From NCBI GenBank assembly GCA_001899765.1, contig MKWM01000040.1:1-64000 (forward strand): DNA of 64,000 bases, given 5' to 3'. The notes beneath the pieces were generated by a model. The model made no database searches, was not told the DNA's origin, and was given only the letters and a program-made list of their open reading frames with translations. This DNA is from Thiobacillus sp. 63-78. GTDB taxonomy: Bacteria > Pseudomonadota > Gammaproteobacteria > Burkholderiales > Thiobacillaceae. Shown piece by piece: positions 51,865 through 61,253 of this stretch. Position numbers and translations under genes: made by a program. Position 1 is the stretch's first letter. The number at the start of each line of letters is the position of its first letter.

Positions 51865-52764
51865 ATGAGTACCCTCGCTCCTCGCGCGCCGGTATTCGAT
51901 GTCCTGATCCACCTGAAACCCTGGTGGCCGGTGCTGCTCGGCCTGCTGGTCCTTTATGTGCCCACCTACTGGATGCTGGCGCACGGAATCTGGAACTCGG
52001 AAGAGCAGGCACACGGCCCCATCGTGTTGATAGTCACCCTGTTCCTGATCTGGCAGCAGCGCGCCCTGTTCCTGGCCGACGTTGGCACCCCGCCCACGCG
52101 TGGTCAGACGGCAATTGGCTGGACACTGCTCGTCATTGGCTTGTTGGTCTATGCGCTGGGCCGTTCGCAAGACATTCTGATATTCGAGATCGGCTCGCAG
52201 ATTCCGGTCATCCTCGGCGTGCTGCTCATCACATTGGGGGCGAAAGCCGCCCGCGCGCTGTGGTTCGCTCTGCTCTTCCTGGTATTCATGATTCCGCTGC
52301 CTGGTTTCATCGTCGATGCCGCCACCGGCCCGCTCAAGCAATACATCTCCATCATTGCCGAACAGGTGTTGTATGCCGCGGGCTATCCCATCGCGCGCAG
52401 TGGCGTCATGCTCACGGTTGGGCCCTACCAGTTGCTGGTGGCCGACGCGTGCTCCGGCCTGCATTCGATGTTCAGCCTGTCGGCCATGGGCTTGCTGTAT
52501 CTCTATCTGATGCAGCGCTCCAGCGTGACGCGCAATCTCATCATCATGGCTGCTATTCTGCCGATCGCGTTCGTAGCCAACGTGGTGCGTGTCATGGTAT
52601 TGGTACTGGTGACCTACCATCTGGGCGATGAGGCCGGGCAGGGATTCCTGCATGGTTTTGCCGGCATCATGCTGTTCATCATTGGTTTGCTGTTTTTGTT
52701 CGTGCTGGACTGGGTGCTGGGGTTCATCTTTCCCGACCGCCCGCGCGACCGGACGCAGGGCTGA
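51865..52764 (+). CDS. xrtB: Exosortase B
   Basis: 299 residues with about eight to nine membrane helices. The transpeptidase-like triad is present: Cys196 in VADACSGLHSM, Arg242 in VANVVRVMVLVL and His263 in QGFLHGFAGIM. It should recognise PEP-CTERM tails such as those encoded at 33.3 and 40.2 kb and process them at the inner membrane. The adjoining EpsI and the EpsEFG set identify the XrtB subtype. It starts 4 bases after epsG. Confidence 0.95.
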   Translation: MSTLAPRAPVFDVLIHLKPWWPVLLGLLVLYVPTYWMLAHGIWNSEEQAHGPIVLIVTLFLIWQQRALFLADVGTPPTRGQTAIGWTLLVIGLLVYALGRSQDILIFEIGSQIPVILGVLLITLGAKAARALWFALLFLVFMIPLPGFIVDAATGPLKQYISIIAEQVLYAAGYPIARSGVMLTVGPYQLLVADACSGLHSMFSLSAMGLLYLYLMQRSSVTRNLIIMAAILPIAFVANVVRVMVLVLVTYHLGDEAGQGFLHGFAGIMLFIIGLLFLFVLDWVLGFIFPDRPRDRTQG

Positions 52765-52779
52765 TTCAAGGAGATCAGG

Positions 52780-53472
52780 ATGAAATTCATCAGCTTCAAA
52801 CATCTTGTCATCGGTCTGTGCATGTTTGCTGCGGCAGGCATGGCGCTGGCGCTCAAGCCAGCCCAGAAACTTGCAAACAGCGAGCCGACGATCGACCTGG
52901 AAGTGCTCATCCCGAAAACGTTCGGCAACTGGAAGATTGACGAAACCATCGTTCCGCTGATCGCCGACCCTGCACAACAAGCACTCATCCACAAAATTTA
53001 CAATCAGACGCTCGCCCGCACGTATGTCAATCCGAATGGTGACCGCATCATGCTGACCATCGCCTATGGAGGCAGTCAGTCAGACAGCATGGCCGTGCAC
53101 AAGCCGGAAGTCTGTTATCCGGGACAGGGGTTTCAGATCATTAAAAATGCCACGGACAGTTTTTCTACCGGCGAGGGCAATATCCCTGTCAAGAGACTGG
53201 TGGCTACGCGAGGAGAGCGTATTGAACCGATTACCTACTGGACGACAGTGGGCGATGCAGTCGCCGTCAATGGATTGAAATGGAAACTGCTGCAATTGAA
53301 ATATGGCTTGACCGGAAAAATTCCCGACGGGCTTCTGTTCAGGGTGTCGAGCATCGAGACCGATGATGCCAGGGCGTATCAAACTCAGGACGCATTCACA
53401 CGCGACCTCATCAAGGCAATGTCTCCGGGTGGACGTGAACGCATTATCGGGCACCCGGCACCAGCCACCTGA
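52780..53472 (+). CDS. epsI: EpsI exosortase-associated protein
   Basis: 230 residues. One N-terminal helix or signal ([20 protein letters not shown]), then the EpsI domain: [39 protein letters not shown] with its conserved cysteine, and ITYWTTVGD. In many exosortases this domain is fused to the C-terminus; here it is a separate gene directly after xrtB with a good AAGGAGATCAGG site. Its exact role is unknown; it is needed in polysaccharide/PEP-CTERM systems by co-occurrence. Confidence 0.92.
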   Translation: MKFISFKHLVIGLCMFAAAGMALALKPAQKLANSEPTIDLEVLIPKTFGNWKIDETIVPLIADPAQQALIHKIYNQTLARTYVNPNGDRIMLTIAYGGSQSDSMAVHKPEVCYPGQGFQIIKNATDSFSTGEGNIPVKRLVATRGERIEPITYWTTVGDAVAVNGLKWKLLQLKYGLTGKIPDGLLFRVSSIETDDARAYQTQDAFTRDLIKAMSPGGRERIIGHPAPAT

Positions 53473-53518
53473 CAAGGCTCTCCCAACCTCCAACCTAACA
53501 GCTGTTACAGATGACATC

Positions 53519-54688
53519 ATGACCAAAAAAGCCCTCATCACCGGCGTCACCGGCCAGGACGGCGCCTACCTCGCCGAATTCCTGCTGGGCAAGGGCTACG
53601 AAGTGCACGGCATCAAGCGCCGTACGTCCCTCTTCAACACCGACCGCATCGATCACCTCTATCAGGATCCGCACGAGACCCATCGCAAGTTCATCCTGCA
53701 CCACGGCGACCTCACCGACAGCTCCAGCCTCATCCGCATCATCCAGCAGGTGCAGCCCGACGAAATCTACAACCTCGCCGCGCAGTCACATGTGGCCGTC
53801 TCGTTCGAGGAACCCGAATACACCGCCAACTCCGACGCCCTCGGCGCGTTGCGTATCCTGGAGGCCATCCGCATCCTCGGTCTCGAAAAGCAAACCCGCT
53901 TCTACCAGGCCAGCACTTCCGAACTCTTCGGCCTGGTCCAGGAAATCCCGCAGAAGGAAACCACCCCCTTCTACCCGAGGAGCCCCTACGCCGTCGCCAA
54001 GCTCTACGCCTACTGGATCACCGTCAACTACCGCGAAGCCTACGGCATGTATGCCTGCAACGGCATCCTGTTCAACCACGAAAGCCCCATCCGCGGCGAA
54101 ACCTTCGTCACCCGCAAGATCACCCGCGCCCTCGCCCGGATCAAGCTCGGCCTGCAGGACTGTTTGTTCCTCGGCAACCTGGACGCCAGGCGCGACTGGG
54201 GCCATGCCAGGGACTACATCGAAATGCAGTGGCTGATGCTGCAGCAGGACCACGCCGAAGACTTCGTCATCGCCACCGGCGTGCAGTACTCGGTGCGCGA
54301 CTTCGTCAACGCCGCAGCGAAAGAACTCGGCATGGACATCCGCTGGGAAGGACAGGGGGTAGATGAGAAGGGCTACCTGGTGAGAGATGCAAGTCACAAG
54401 GGGCAAGTTACAAGTAATCCGCAGGATGCTTCCTCCCTTGCAACTTGCAACTTGCAACTTGCAACTGGAGACCGCCCGATCGTGGCGGTCGATCCCCGCT
54501 ACTTCCGCCCCACCGAAGTCGAGACCCTATTGGGCGACCCGAGCAAGGCCAAAAACAAGCTTGGCTGGACGCCCAGGATCAGCTTCGACGAACTCGTCAG
54601 CGAGATGGTGCGCGAAGATCTCAAGGCCGCCGAGCGCGACGAGTTGGTGAAGAAGCATGGCTACAAGGCCATGGATTATCACGAGTAG
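53519..54688 (+). CDS. gmd: GDP-mannose 4,6-dehydratase with an enlarged loop
   Basis: 389 residues, against about 373 in E. coli. It makes GDP-4-keto-6-deoxy-mannose, precursor of GDP-fucose. The ATG at 53519 begins [19 protein letters not shown]; catalytic Thr/Ser and Tyr-xxx-Lys lie in QASTSELFG and [11 protein letters not shown], with [16 protein letters not shown] further on. The loop between GVDEKG and [11 protein letters not shown] is about 17 residues longer than in E. coli, and its DNA is a heptad hairpin (54389-54466) read in frame as [11 protein letters not shown].. and ..[12 protein letters not shown]. All catalytic parts are untouched, so activity is likely retained. Confidence 0.95.
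   Translation: MTKKALITGVTGQDGAYLAEFLLGKGYEVHGIKRRTSLFNTDRIDHLYQDPHETHRKFILHHGDLTDSSSLIRIIQQVQPDEIYNLAAQSHVAVSFEEPEYTANSDALGALRILEAIRILGLEKQTRFYQASTSELFGLVQEIPQKETTPFYPRSPYAVAKLYAYWITVNYREAYGMYACNGILFNHESPIRGETFVTRKITRALARIKLGLQDCLFLGNLDARRDWGHARDYIEMQWLMLQQDHAEDFVIATGVQYSVRDFVNAAAKELGMDIRWEGQGVDEKGYLVRDASHKGQVTSNPQDASSLATCNLQLATGDRPIVAVDPRYFRPTEVETLLGDPSKAKNKLGWTPRISFDELVSEMVREDLKAAERDELVKKHGYKAMDYHE
54389..54466. repeat. Heptad-built hairpin element B, inside gmd
   Basis: The left arm 54389-54415 (GCAAGTCACAAGGGGCAAGT..) pairs with a right arm 54437-54466 made of four CTTGCAA units. The separating 21 bases form the loop. The unit and arm design match element A and the arms around the four-helix-bundle gene. 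It lies within the coding region of gmd without breaking the frame. Confidence 0.85.
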
Positions 54689-54694
54689 AAAAGC

Positions 54695-55260
54695 AGCTAC
54701 AAGGGGCAAGTTACAAGTTTCAAGGAAGGAACGTGGCCCGGTTTGAGGATCTGGCAGTTTGGAAGCGGTCAGCACGGCTGAGTGCAGATCTTTATAAATC
54801 GCTGAGAGATCTGAAAGACTTTGGATTTCGCGATCAGATCACCCGGTCGGGCTTATCCGTTCCTTCCAACATCGCAGAAGGTTATGAGCGTGGTTCTGCA
54901 AAGGAAACGGCGAACTTTCTGAATTACGCAAAGGGTTCGGCTGGTGAGTTGAGAACGCAGTTGTACATTGCGATAGATATTGGCTACATCGAACGTGAAG
55001 TTGGCATGGCATGGATCAAGGAAGTAGAAGAAATCTCGCGCATGCTCCACGGGTTGATGCAAACAATACGAGCGCAGAAGAATTGAGCTGCAAGTTTCAA
55101 GCTGCAAGTTACAAGGGAAAAGCTTGGAACTTGTTTCTTGCGCAAGCAGCTTTGAGATCACAAATAGTGATCACTAAACAAATTGCACGGAAAGAACTTT
55201 TAACTTGAGGCTTGCAACTTGCAACTCGCCCCTTGTAACTTGGGACTTGTAACTTGAAAC
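54695..55260. mobile_element. Heptad-armed element C carrying a four-helix-bundle gene
   Basis: The left arm (54695-54725) contains GGGGCAAGTTACAAGTTTCAAG. A second arm (55087-55117: GCAAGTTTCAAGCTGCAAGT..) follows the gene stop. The right arm (55203-55260) contains CTTGCAACTTGCAACTCG and CCCCTTGTAACTTG, then ACTTGTAACTTGAAAC. CAAGTTACAAGGG pairs exactly with CCCTTGTAACTTG. Between 55118 and 55195 lie further hairpins (AAAGCT/AGCTTT; GATCAC/GTGATC at 55156-55172). The whole fills the gap between gmd and fcl. It resembles 23S rRNA intervening sequences, which are hairpins carrying a gene of this same protein family; mobility is inferred. Confidence 0.6.
54733..55086 (+). CDS. Four-helix-bundle protein (23S rRNA intervening-sequence/Avd-like family)
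   Basis: 117 residues from a GTG at 54733; GGAAGGA at a spacing of 2-3 comes from the end of the repeat arm. Family hallmarks: FEDLAVWKRSARLSADLYK, QITRSGLSVPSNIAEGYERGS, NFLNYAKGSAGELRTQLYIA and DIGYI. The family includes proteins encoded in 23S rRNA intervening sequences and the Avd accessory proteins of diversity-generating retroelements; they are basic bundles that probably bind nucleic acid. No reverse transcriptase is in the window, so the intervening-sequence type is the better match. It has no evident role in GDP-fucose synthesis, despite lying between gmd and fcl. Confidence 0.88.
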   Translation: MARFEDLAVWKRSARLSADLYKSLRDLKDFGFRDQITRSGLSVPSNIAEGYERGSAKETANFLNYAKGSAGELRTQLYIAIDIGYIEREVGMAWIKEVEEISRMLHGLMQTIRAQKN

Positions 55261-56228
55261 TGGATTCTAAAATCTACATTGCCGGCCATCGCGGCCTGGT
55301 CGGAACTGCGCTCATGCGCACCCTGCGCGCCAAGGGCTACAGCAACTTCCTGACGCGTACCCACGCCGAACTCGACCTCACCGACCAGGCCGCGGTCGCA
55401 GCCTTTTTCGCGGCCGAGAAACCCGACTACGTCTTCCTCGCCGCGGCCAAGGTCGGCGGCATCCACGCCAACAATAGCTATCCCGCCGAGTTCATCCGCG
55501 ACAACCTCGCGATCCAGACCAACATCATCCACGCCGCATACAAGAACGATGTGAAGCGCATGCTGTTCCTCGGATCGAGCTGCATCTATCCCAAGCTCGC
55601 CCCGCAGCCGATGAAGGAAGCGGACCTACTCACCGGCCCGCTGGAGCCGACCAACCGCCCCTACGCCCTGGCCAAGATTGCCGGCATCGAGATGTGCTGG
55701 AGCTACAACCGCCAATACAAGACCCAGTATCTGGCTGTGATGCCGACCAACCTGTACGGACCGGGAGACAACTACCACCCGGAAAACAGTCACGTCATTC
55801 CCGCCCTCATCCGCAAATTCCACGAAGCCAGGCAAACAGGAAGTCCCACGGTAACGGTATGGGGAACGGGCGCGCCCAAGCGGGAATTCATGTACAGCGA
55901 GGACATGGCGGACGCCTGCGTCTACCTGATGGCCCTGCCGGACGAGCAGTTCACGCTCTTGCTGGGTCAGGACCGCAATGACGGCCTGCCGCCGTTGGTG
56001 AACATCGGGGTGGGCGAAGACCTGACGATTCGTGAACTGGCGGAAACGGTGAAGCAGGTCACGGGCTACGCCGGCACCATCGTGTTCGACTCGAGCAAAC
56101 CGGATGGCACGCCACGGAAGCTGATGGATGTGACCAGACTGAACCAGATGGGGTGGAAGCATTCCACTTCGCTGTCCCGGGGCCTTCAGTTGGCGTACGC
56201 CGACTATATAGACAGGGAGAATCGATGA
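55254..56228 (+). CDS. fcl: GDP-L-fucose synthase
   Basis: 324 residues. An epimerase-reductase that finishes GDP-L-fucose from the Gmd product using NADPH. Motifs: [15 protein letters not shown] nucleotide-binding loop, [16 protein letters not shown], and [16 protein letters not shown] with the Tyr-x3-Lys pair, then [16 protein letters not shown]. The start must be near 55254, where the only usable codon is a TTG lying inside the right arm of the heptad repeat (ACTTGAAACTGG); GGGAC 8 bases upstream is a poor binding site. The insertion may have replaced the original start. Confidence 0.95.
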   Translation: MKLDSKIYIAGHRGLVGTALMRTLRAKGYSNFLTRTHAELDLTDQAAVAAFFAAEKPDYVFLAAAKVGGIHANNSYPAEFIRDNLAIQTNIIHAAYKNDVKRMLFLGSSCIYPKLAPQPMKEADLLTGPLEPTNRPYALAKIAGIEMCWSYNRQYKTQYLAVMPTNLYGPGDNYHPENSHVIPALIRKFHEARQTGSPTVTVWGTGAPKREFMYSEDMADACVYLMALPDEQFTLLLGQDRNDGLPPLVNIGVGEDLTIRELAETVKQVTGYAGTIVFDSSKPDGTPRKLMDVTRLNQMGWKHSTSLSRGLQLAYADYIDRENR

Positions 56229-57037
56229 ACTACCGCAATCTCATTTTTCTTCATATTCCCAAGGCAGCCGGGACGACGCTGCACACCATTCTGGAAAAGC
56301 ACTATCCCCGCTCTTCCTTTTATTCGATCGTCGAGGAACCCAAGCGCCATCTCCAGGAATTTGGCGAGCGCCCGCAGAAAGAAAGGGGCAAGATCCGTTT
56401 GCTGAAGGGACACTTTCCTTATGGGGGACATCAACATCTGGTGGGCCCGAGTACCTACGTTACCCTGCTTCGCAATCCGGTCGAGCGGGTCATTTCCCAC
56501 TACTATTTTGTCAAGCGGACCCCGCGGCACTATCTCTATGAGCGGGTGCATGCGGAAAACATGGACCTGGCTGCCTATGTCGGCTCACGTGTCACGGAAG
56601 AACTCGACAACGGGCAGGTTCGCCTCCTGTGCGGCGTCGATCGGGATATTCCCTGGGGCGCTTGCGGCCGCGAGCATCTGGAGCAGGCCAAGCGCCACAT
56701 CACCGAACACTTCGCGGTTGCCGGTGTCCTGGAGCGCTTCGACGAATCACTGGCGCTGATGGGGCACAAGCTCGACTGGCAATGGACGCCGCATTACGAG
56801 AACCAGAACATCACCAGGGAAAAGAACGAAGCACTCGATCCGGCCACCCTCGACGCCATCAGGAAGGCCAACGAACTCGATCTGGAACTCTACGAATGGG
56901 TGTCAGCGCGCCTCGACAAGGAACTGGACGATCACCGGGATGAAATCGCGCGTCGGCTTGATGCCATGCAGAACGCCAAAGACATGGCCCGCCCGCTCGA
57001 TACACTGCGCAAACTGGTTCGCCGCCCGATCGGGTAG
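56225..57037 (+). CDS. Sulfotransferase family 2-type protein
   Basis: 270 residues; the ATG overlaps the fcl stop (ATGA) after AGGGAGAATCG. PAPS-binding motifs are visible: [16 protein letters not shown] near residue 8-23 and [16 protein letters not shown] near 79-94, as in heparan/uronyl 2-O-sulfotransferase relatives. The C-terminal 60 residues are charged and helical. It likely sulfates the exopolysaccharide or a lipid-linked intermediate. Together with the TPR sulfotransferase it implies a PAPS-using modification step. Confidence 0.85.
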   Translation: MNYRNLIFLHIPKAAGTTLHTILEKHYPRSSFYSIVEEPKRHLQEFGERPQKERGKIRLLKGHFPYGGHQHLVGPSTYVTLLRNPVERVISHYYFVKRTPRHYLYERVHAENMDLAAYVGSRVTEELDNGQVRLLCGVDRDIPWGACGREHLEQAKRHITEHFAVAGVLERFDESLALMGHKLDWQWTPHYENQNITREKNEALDPATLDAIRKANELDLELYEWVSARLDKELDDHRDEIARRLDAMQNAKDMARPLDTLRKLVRRPIG

Positions 57038-57108
57038 GCAAGCGGAACCCGGCCTGCAACCCACCCCATGATGTCCTTCTTCACCCGGCGGCCCCCGCGC
57101 GAATAAGC

Positions 57109-58527
57109 ATGTACAGCCTGCAAACCGCGATTTTCTGGACGCTCCTGATCTCGGTGCCCCTTGTTCTGGGCTTCGGGGCGGTCGCCAGTTCGGCCTTGAT
57201 GGGCAGGTGGGTGCGCTATTTCATCTATCCTTATCTGGTCATCCTGATTTTCTTTTCAGGCTCGCAATACGGCCTGCTCGAGGAAGAATCGAGCCGGATG
57301 ATTTATGGACGCGGCTCGGGCAAACTTTTTTTCCCCTTCGTCACCTGGTACGTCTTCTGGCTGGCGGGGGTGGTGGGCTTTTATGCGCTCTGGAATCGTC
57401 TTTCCCCCCCGGAGGCCGCCGTCCGCAAGTTCCTGCTGCTCTTCGGACTGGTGTTCCTTGGCCAGCTCATTGCCGCGCCGTTCCTGACCAAGAGCATCTT
57501 TTACGCACTGCACTACTCGGGAACGATGTACCTGATGAACGCGGTCATTTTCGTGTTTGTCCTGCTGCGCGCATTCCGGGATGAAAAATCCGTCAGGGAA
57601 TTATTGACCCTGTTCATGGTGAGCGTGTTTCTGCGCGACTGCTTCGGCTTGTTCCGCTATGTGTTTCTGGGGGGCGACACGGCCAACTACTACGCCAATT
57701 TTGCCGATCTCAACATCAAGCTGACCTTCTTCGACATCAACGATACCATCCTCGCCACCATGGCCGCCTTCATGGCGGCCGCCCGGCTGACCGATCGCGA
57801 GGAGATGAGGAAGCGCCCCTGGACCCAGTTGGCCTTGTGGGGATTCCTGCTTCTCACCTCGCTGGTCGTCATCCTCTCCTTCCGCCGCACGGCCTGGATC
57901 GGCTACATGGCTGCCGGGATCGCGTTCCTGTGGCTGTATCGCAAGCGGCTCAATCTTTTCCTCGTCGGGGTATACGGCAGCCTGGCGCTGGTGGGTGTTT
58001 TTTCCGTGTGGCTATACCGCTTTGCGCCCGAAAGCCACGGCGGACTGCTGGGTGCGCTGTTTCCCGATGCATCGACCGCCGCGGGCAAGCTGACCACGAA
58101 TACCGGACGGCTTTTCGAATTGCGCCTGGCGCTGGACACGATCCGCGAACACGTCCTGCTTGGCGTGGGCAACTGGGGGGAATATGAAAGCTCATCCGAC
58201 GCCTCGGTGGCGTTCCACCGCGGCCAGTTCTTCTTCATGCACAGCGGTTTCCTGCATGTCTGGCTGAAAACCGGGCTGATCGGACTGGTGGCGTTCGCCG
58301 GTGCGCTCTACGTGGCGGCACGCGATTCCGTGCGACTGCATGGTGTGATCGAATCCCCGCGATGGAAAGCGTTCGCTGCCCTGGGCCTGGCTGGCCTGGC
58401 CGTCTCCTTGCCCAACATTCTGTTCGGCACGCCCATCATCGAATACCGCACCATGCAGGTGATGGCTTTCGTTCTTGTTTTGCCCTATCTTGCCCGGGCC
58501 GCCTGGCTGAACCCAACGGAAAAATAA
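57109..58527 (+). CDS. O-antigen ligase/polymerase-like membrane protein
   Basis: 472 residues with 11-12 helices and a long periplasmic loop near 305-390, the Wzy/WaaL layout. The loop has TNTGRLFELRLALDTIREHVLLGVGNWGEYE (quoted: TNTGRLFELRLALDTI, LLGVGNWGEYE) and the histidine-containing FFFMHSGFLHVWLKTGLIGL typical of the Wzy_C family. Placed before a flippase, a polymerase role is more likely than ligase. The ribosome binding site is weak. Confidence 0.82.
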   Translation: MYSLQTAIFWTLLISVPLVLGFGAVASSALMGRWVRYFIYPYLVILIFFSGSQYGLLEEESSRMIYGRGSGKLFFPFVTWYVFWLAGVVGFYALWNRLSPPEAAVRKFLLLFGLVFLGQLIAAPFLTKSIFYALHYSGTMYLMNAVIFVFVLLRAFRDEKSVRELLTLFMVSVFLRDCFGLFRYVFLGGDTANYYANFADLNIKLTFFDINDTILATMAAFMAAARLTDREEMRKRPWTQLALWGFLLLTSLVVILSFRRTAWIGYMAAGIAFLWLYRKRLNLFLVGVYGSLALVGVFSVWLYRFAPESHGGLLGALFPDASTAAGKLTTNTGRLFELRLALDTIREHVLLGVGNWGEYESSSDASVAFHRGQFFFMHSGFLHVWLKTGLIGLVAFAGALYVAARDSVRLHGVIESPRWKAFAALGLAGLAVSLPNILFGTPIIEYRTMQVMAFVLVLPYLARAAWLNPTEK

Positions 58528-60030
58528 ATGGCCACGCGCGCTGACATCCTCCGCAACTCGTTCAGCAACTTCGCCGGCGGCGCGCTTCCCGCGCTGGTCA
58601 CGATTTTCACGCTGCCGATTGTCCTGCACCATCTGGACACGCCGGTCTACGGCATCCTCACGCTGATCATGGCCATCGTCGGCTATTTCGCCCTGATCGA
58701 CATCAACGTCACGGCCGGTTCCGTCAAGTTTCTCGCCGAATTCCATGCCAGTGAGCAGCCTGAAAAAACCTGCCAGGTCGTGACCCTGGGCCTCGGCCTC
58801 TATGCCGGCATCGGCCTGCTCGGCGGCATCGGCATTGCGCTGGCCGCACCCTGGCTGGTGCACGACGTGTTCGTCATCACGGATTTTCGTGAGCCCATGG
58901 CGCTGACCTCGTTGCGCATCGCCGCCGTCGCGTTCTTTTTCAGTCAGATCCAGTCGTATCTGCAAAGCATTCCGCAAGGTCTGGGGCGCTACGATATTTC
59001 CGGCCGCTACGAGGCGCTGTTCGGTACGGTTGTGCCCCTGCTCACCGTGGCCGTGGTGCTGACGGGCGGCGGGCTGATCGAGGTGGTGCTGTTCCGTACG
59101 CTCGCGAGTATCGCAAACGTCTACCTGCTATGGCGCATGGTTCGGAGATTGCTCCCCGCGTTCGCCTGGCAACGCCCGGACAGGGAGCTGGCCGGCTCCG
59201 TCCTCAGGTTCAGCGGCTTTGCCTACCTGAAGCGCATCGCCACCATCACCGGCGAGCAGTCCGACAAGCTCATCATCGGTGCGCTGGTGAACATGCGGGC
59301 GCTGACCTATTACACCATCCCGGCCACGCTCATCGGCCGCGTCTTCGCCCTGGTCAACCGGCTGGGCTCGGTCATGTTCCCCATGGCGAGCGCACTCGCC
59401 GCCACGCAGCAGCAGGGCAAGCTCAACGAAATCTACCTCGTGGCCACCCGCTACACGGTCTATCTGAACGGCAGCCTGTCCATCCTGCTGATCGTGACCG
59501 GACATACGGCCTTGCAACTCTGGGTGGGGCGCTTCATCGCGGACCAGAGCGCGGTCATTCTGGCCCTGCTGGCCGCATCCCTGTTCCTCGATTCGCTGAC
59601 CAACCTGCCCACCCAGCTGACCGATGGACTGGGGCATCCCCACATCACCGGCGGATACGCCGTCACGCGCGGATTGCTGGGAGCCGTGCTCAGTTTCATC
59701 CTCGTTTCGAAGATGGGGATACTCGGCGCCGCCTTCGCGCATTTCGCCCTGTCGTTGATCATGACGACGGCATTTCTGATCCAGGTCCACCGCAAGCCGA
59801 TATCCGTTCCCCTGGGAACCGTCATCACCCACAGCATCGTTCCGACGCTGCTGCAGTTGTCGTGGATCGGCGCCGTCGGCTGGACGATCCAGAATCTGCT
59901 GTGGCCCACCGTGCTGGGCGGCATCCTGGCCGGACTGGTCATGGTGGCGCTCCTGGCCGGGGCGGGCGTCCGCTTCATTCTGCGGCCGGAAGAACGGGCC
60001 GTCATATTCGCCCGGCTGGCCAGGCGCTGA
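58528..60030 (+). CDS. Polysaccharide flippase (Wzx/MATE-like)
   Basis: 500 residues with about 14 helices. N-terminal RNSFSNFAGGALPALVTIF (NSFSNFAGGALPALVTIFTL region) and TAGSVKFLAEFHAS are typical of oligosaccharide flippases. It would turn lipid-linked repeat units to the periplasm for the polymerase encoded just upstream. Its ATG directly follows the stop codon of that gene (TAAATG). Confidence 0.88.
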   Translation: MATRADILRNSFSNFAGGALPALVTIFTLPIVLHHLDTPVYGILTLIMAIVGYFALIDINVTAGSVKFLAEFHASEQPEKTCQVVTLGLGLYAGIGLLGGIGIALAAPWLVHDVFVITDFREPMALTSLRIAAVAFFFSQIQSYLQSIPQGLGRYDISGRYEALFGTVVPLLTVAVVLTGGGLIEVVLFRTLASIANVYLLWRMVRRLLPAFAWQRPDRELAGSVLRFSGFAYLKRIATITGEQSDKLIIGALVNMRALTYYTIPATLIGRVFALVNRLGSVMFPMASALAATQQQGKLNEIYLVATRYTVYLNGSLSILLIVTGHTALQLWVGRFIADQSAVILALLAASLFLDSLTNLPTQLTDGLGHPHITGGYAVTRGLLGAVLSFILVSKMGILGAAFAHFALSLIMTTAFLIQVHRKPISVPLGTVITHSIVPTLLQLSWIGAVGWTIQNLLWPTVLGGILAGLVMVALLAGAGVRFILRPEERAVIFARLARR

Positions 60031-60032
60031 GC

Positions 60033-61253
60033 ATGCGCATCCTGCTGGTCAGCGAGGACATTCCCCATGCCACCCTCGGCGGGCTGGGCAAGCACGTCGT
60101 CACGCTTGGCAACGCGCTGATCGAGGCGGGCCACACCGTGGACCTGATGGGCAACACCGTGCATCCCAACGTCCATACCCCCGGCGATGTCGCCTTCAAG
60201 GGTGGGTTCCTGCCGGGGCTGGACCCTACCGGCGCCAACTGGAAGGAAGACCGGCTGGGCTTCTTCAACTACTGGCGCCACGCCTACCAGGCCCGCCGCT
60301 TTGCCCGGGCAATCCTTGCCGTGGCCCGCGATTACGACGTGATCCATTACCACGGTCATCAGCCCATCCTGGCGAACTACATTCCGCGCAGCGTCAATTT
60401 TGTCCAGACGCGGCACGACCAGGGCAGCGACTGCCTGATCTACACGCGTTTTCGCAACGGCGAGGTGTGCCGCGCAACCGATCCGCGCGCCTGCGCGGCG
60501 TGCGCCACGCCGCGCCCCAACCTGCTTCAAGGCGCGCTGTCCGCCTGGAGCGTGCGGCTGTGGCGGCGTGCGGTGACGAACGCCTTCCGGCGCCACAAGG
60601 TCATCTTCGTTTCGCAGTGCCTGCGCACAAATGCAGAGCGTACGCTGGGCGCACTGCCTGGGGCTACGGCCCGCATCAGCCACAACTTCGTCGATGCGCA
60701 ATACTTGCGCCGGGGTATGCCGGCCAGCAAAACAAATGGCGAACAGCCTGATGTCTTCATCGCCGCGCGTATCGACGCGGCTAAAGGGGTTGATGCATTC
60801 ATTAACGCATTCGGCGCCAGCCAGCCCCTCCGGCGCCATGTCACCATCGCAGGCGATGGTCCGCTACTGGATATGCTGCGTGCATCAAAATCGGTTCCTT
60901 CCATCTATTTCATGGGTTGGCAGCCCTACCATACGACTGTGAATATGGCGGCTAACGCTGCAACCATTATTGTTCCTTCCGTTTGTGAGGAATCTTGCGC
61001 CACGACCGTGCTGGAGGGTCTCGTCCTGGGCCGGCCGGTGTTGGCCTTGAAGCGTGGCGGCACGCCGGAACTCAAGGTTTACGAGCGCTACCCCAATCAA
61101 CTGCAACTCTTCGACAGCATGGCCGAGCTGGTTGCCGCGTTATCGGATACGGCGGCGCCCGTGCCTGCGCTGCAGGGCCTGGGTTTTGCCGGCGACGTGC
61201 GGGCGCACCTGGGCGAAATGGAATCTGTCTACCGGCAGGAGGTCTTGCACTGA
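60033..61253 (+). CDS. GT4-family glycosyltransferase
   Basis: 406 residues from the ATG at 60033, 2 bases after the flippase stop; the longer frame reading into wzx is rejected. The GT-B fold is seen in MRILLVSEDIPHATLGGLGKHV (quoted: LLVSEDIPHATLGGLGKHV) at the N-terminus, a cysteine-rich insert CRATDPRACAACATPRP about residue 145, and the donor site FIAARIDAAKGVD, VTIAGDGPLLDML, SVCEESCATTVLEGLVLGRP with the ExxxxxxxE pattern. It adds a sugar from a nucleotide donor to the lipid-linked unit; the specificity is unknown. Confidence 0.9.
   Translation: MRILLVSEDIPHATLGGLGKHVVTLGNALIEAGHTVDLMGNTVHPNVHTPGDVAFKGGFLPGLDPTGANWKEDRLGFFNYWRHAYQARRFARAILAVARDYDVIHYHGHQPILANYIPRSVNFVQTRHDQGSDCLIYTRFRNGEVCRATDPRACAACATPRPNLLQGALSAWSVRLWRRAVTNAFRRHKVIFVSQCLRTNAERTLGALPGATARISHNFVDAQYLRRGMPASKTNGEQPDVFIAARIDAAKGVDAFINAFGASQPLRRHVTIAGDGPLLDMLRASKSVPSIYFMGWQPYHTTVNMAANAATIIVPSVCEESCATTVLEGLVLGRPVLALKRGGTPELKVYERYPNQLQLFDSMAELVAALSDTAAPVPALQGLGFAGDVRAHLGEMESVYRQEVLH

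Noticed and set aside
54733..55086. Diversity-generating retroelement
   Set aside because: The four-helix-bundle protein resembles Avd, but no reverse transcriptase, template repeat or variable repeat is present in the window.
54389..55260. CRISPR array
   Set aside because: The repeats are contiguous 7-base units forming inverted arms; there are no regular spacers and no cas genes.
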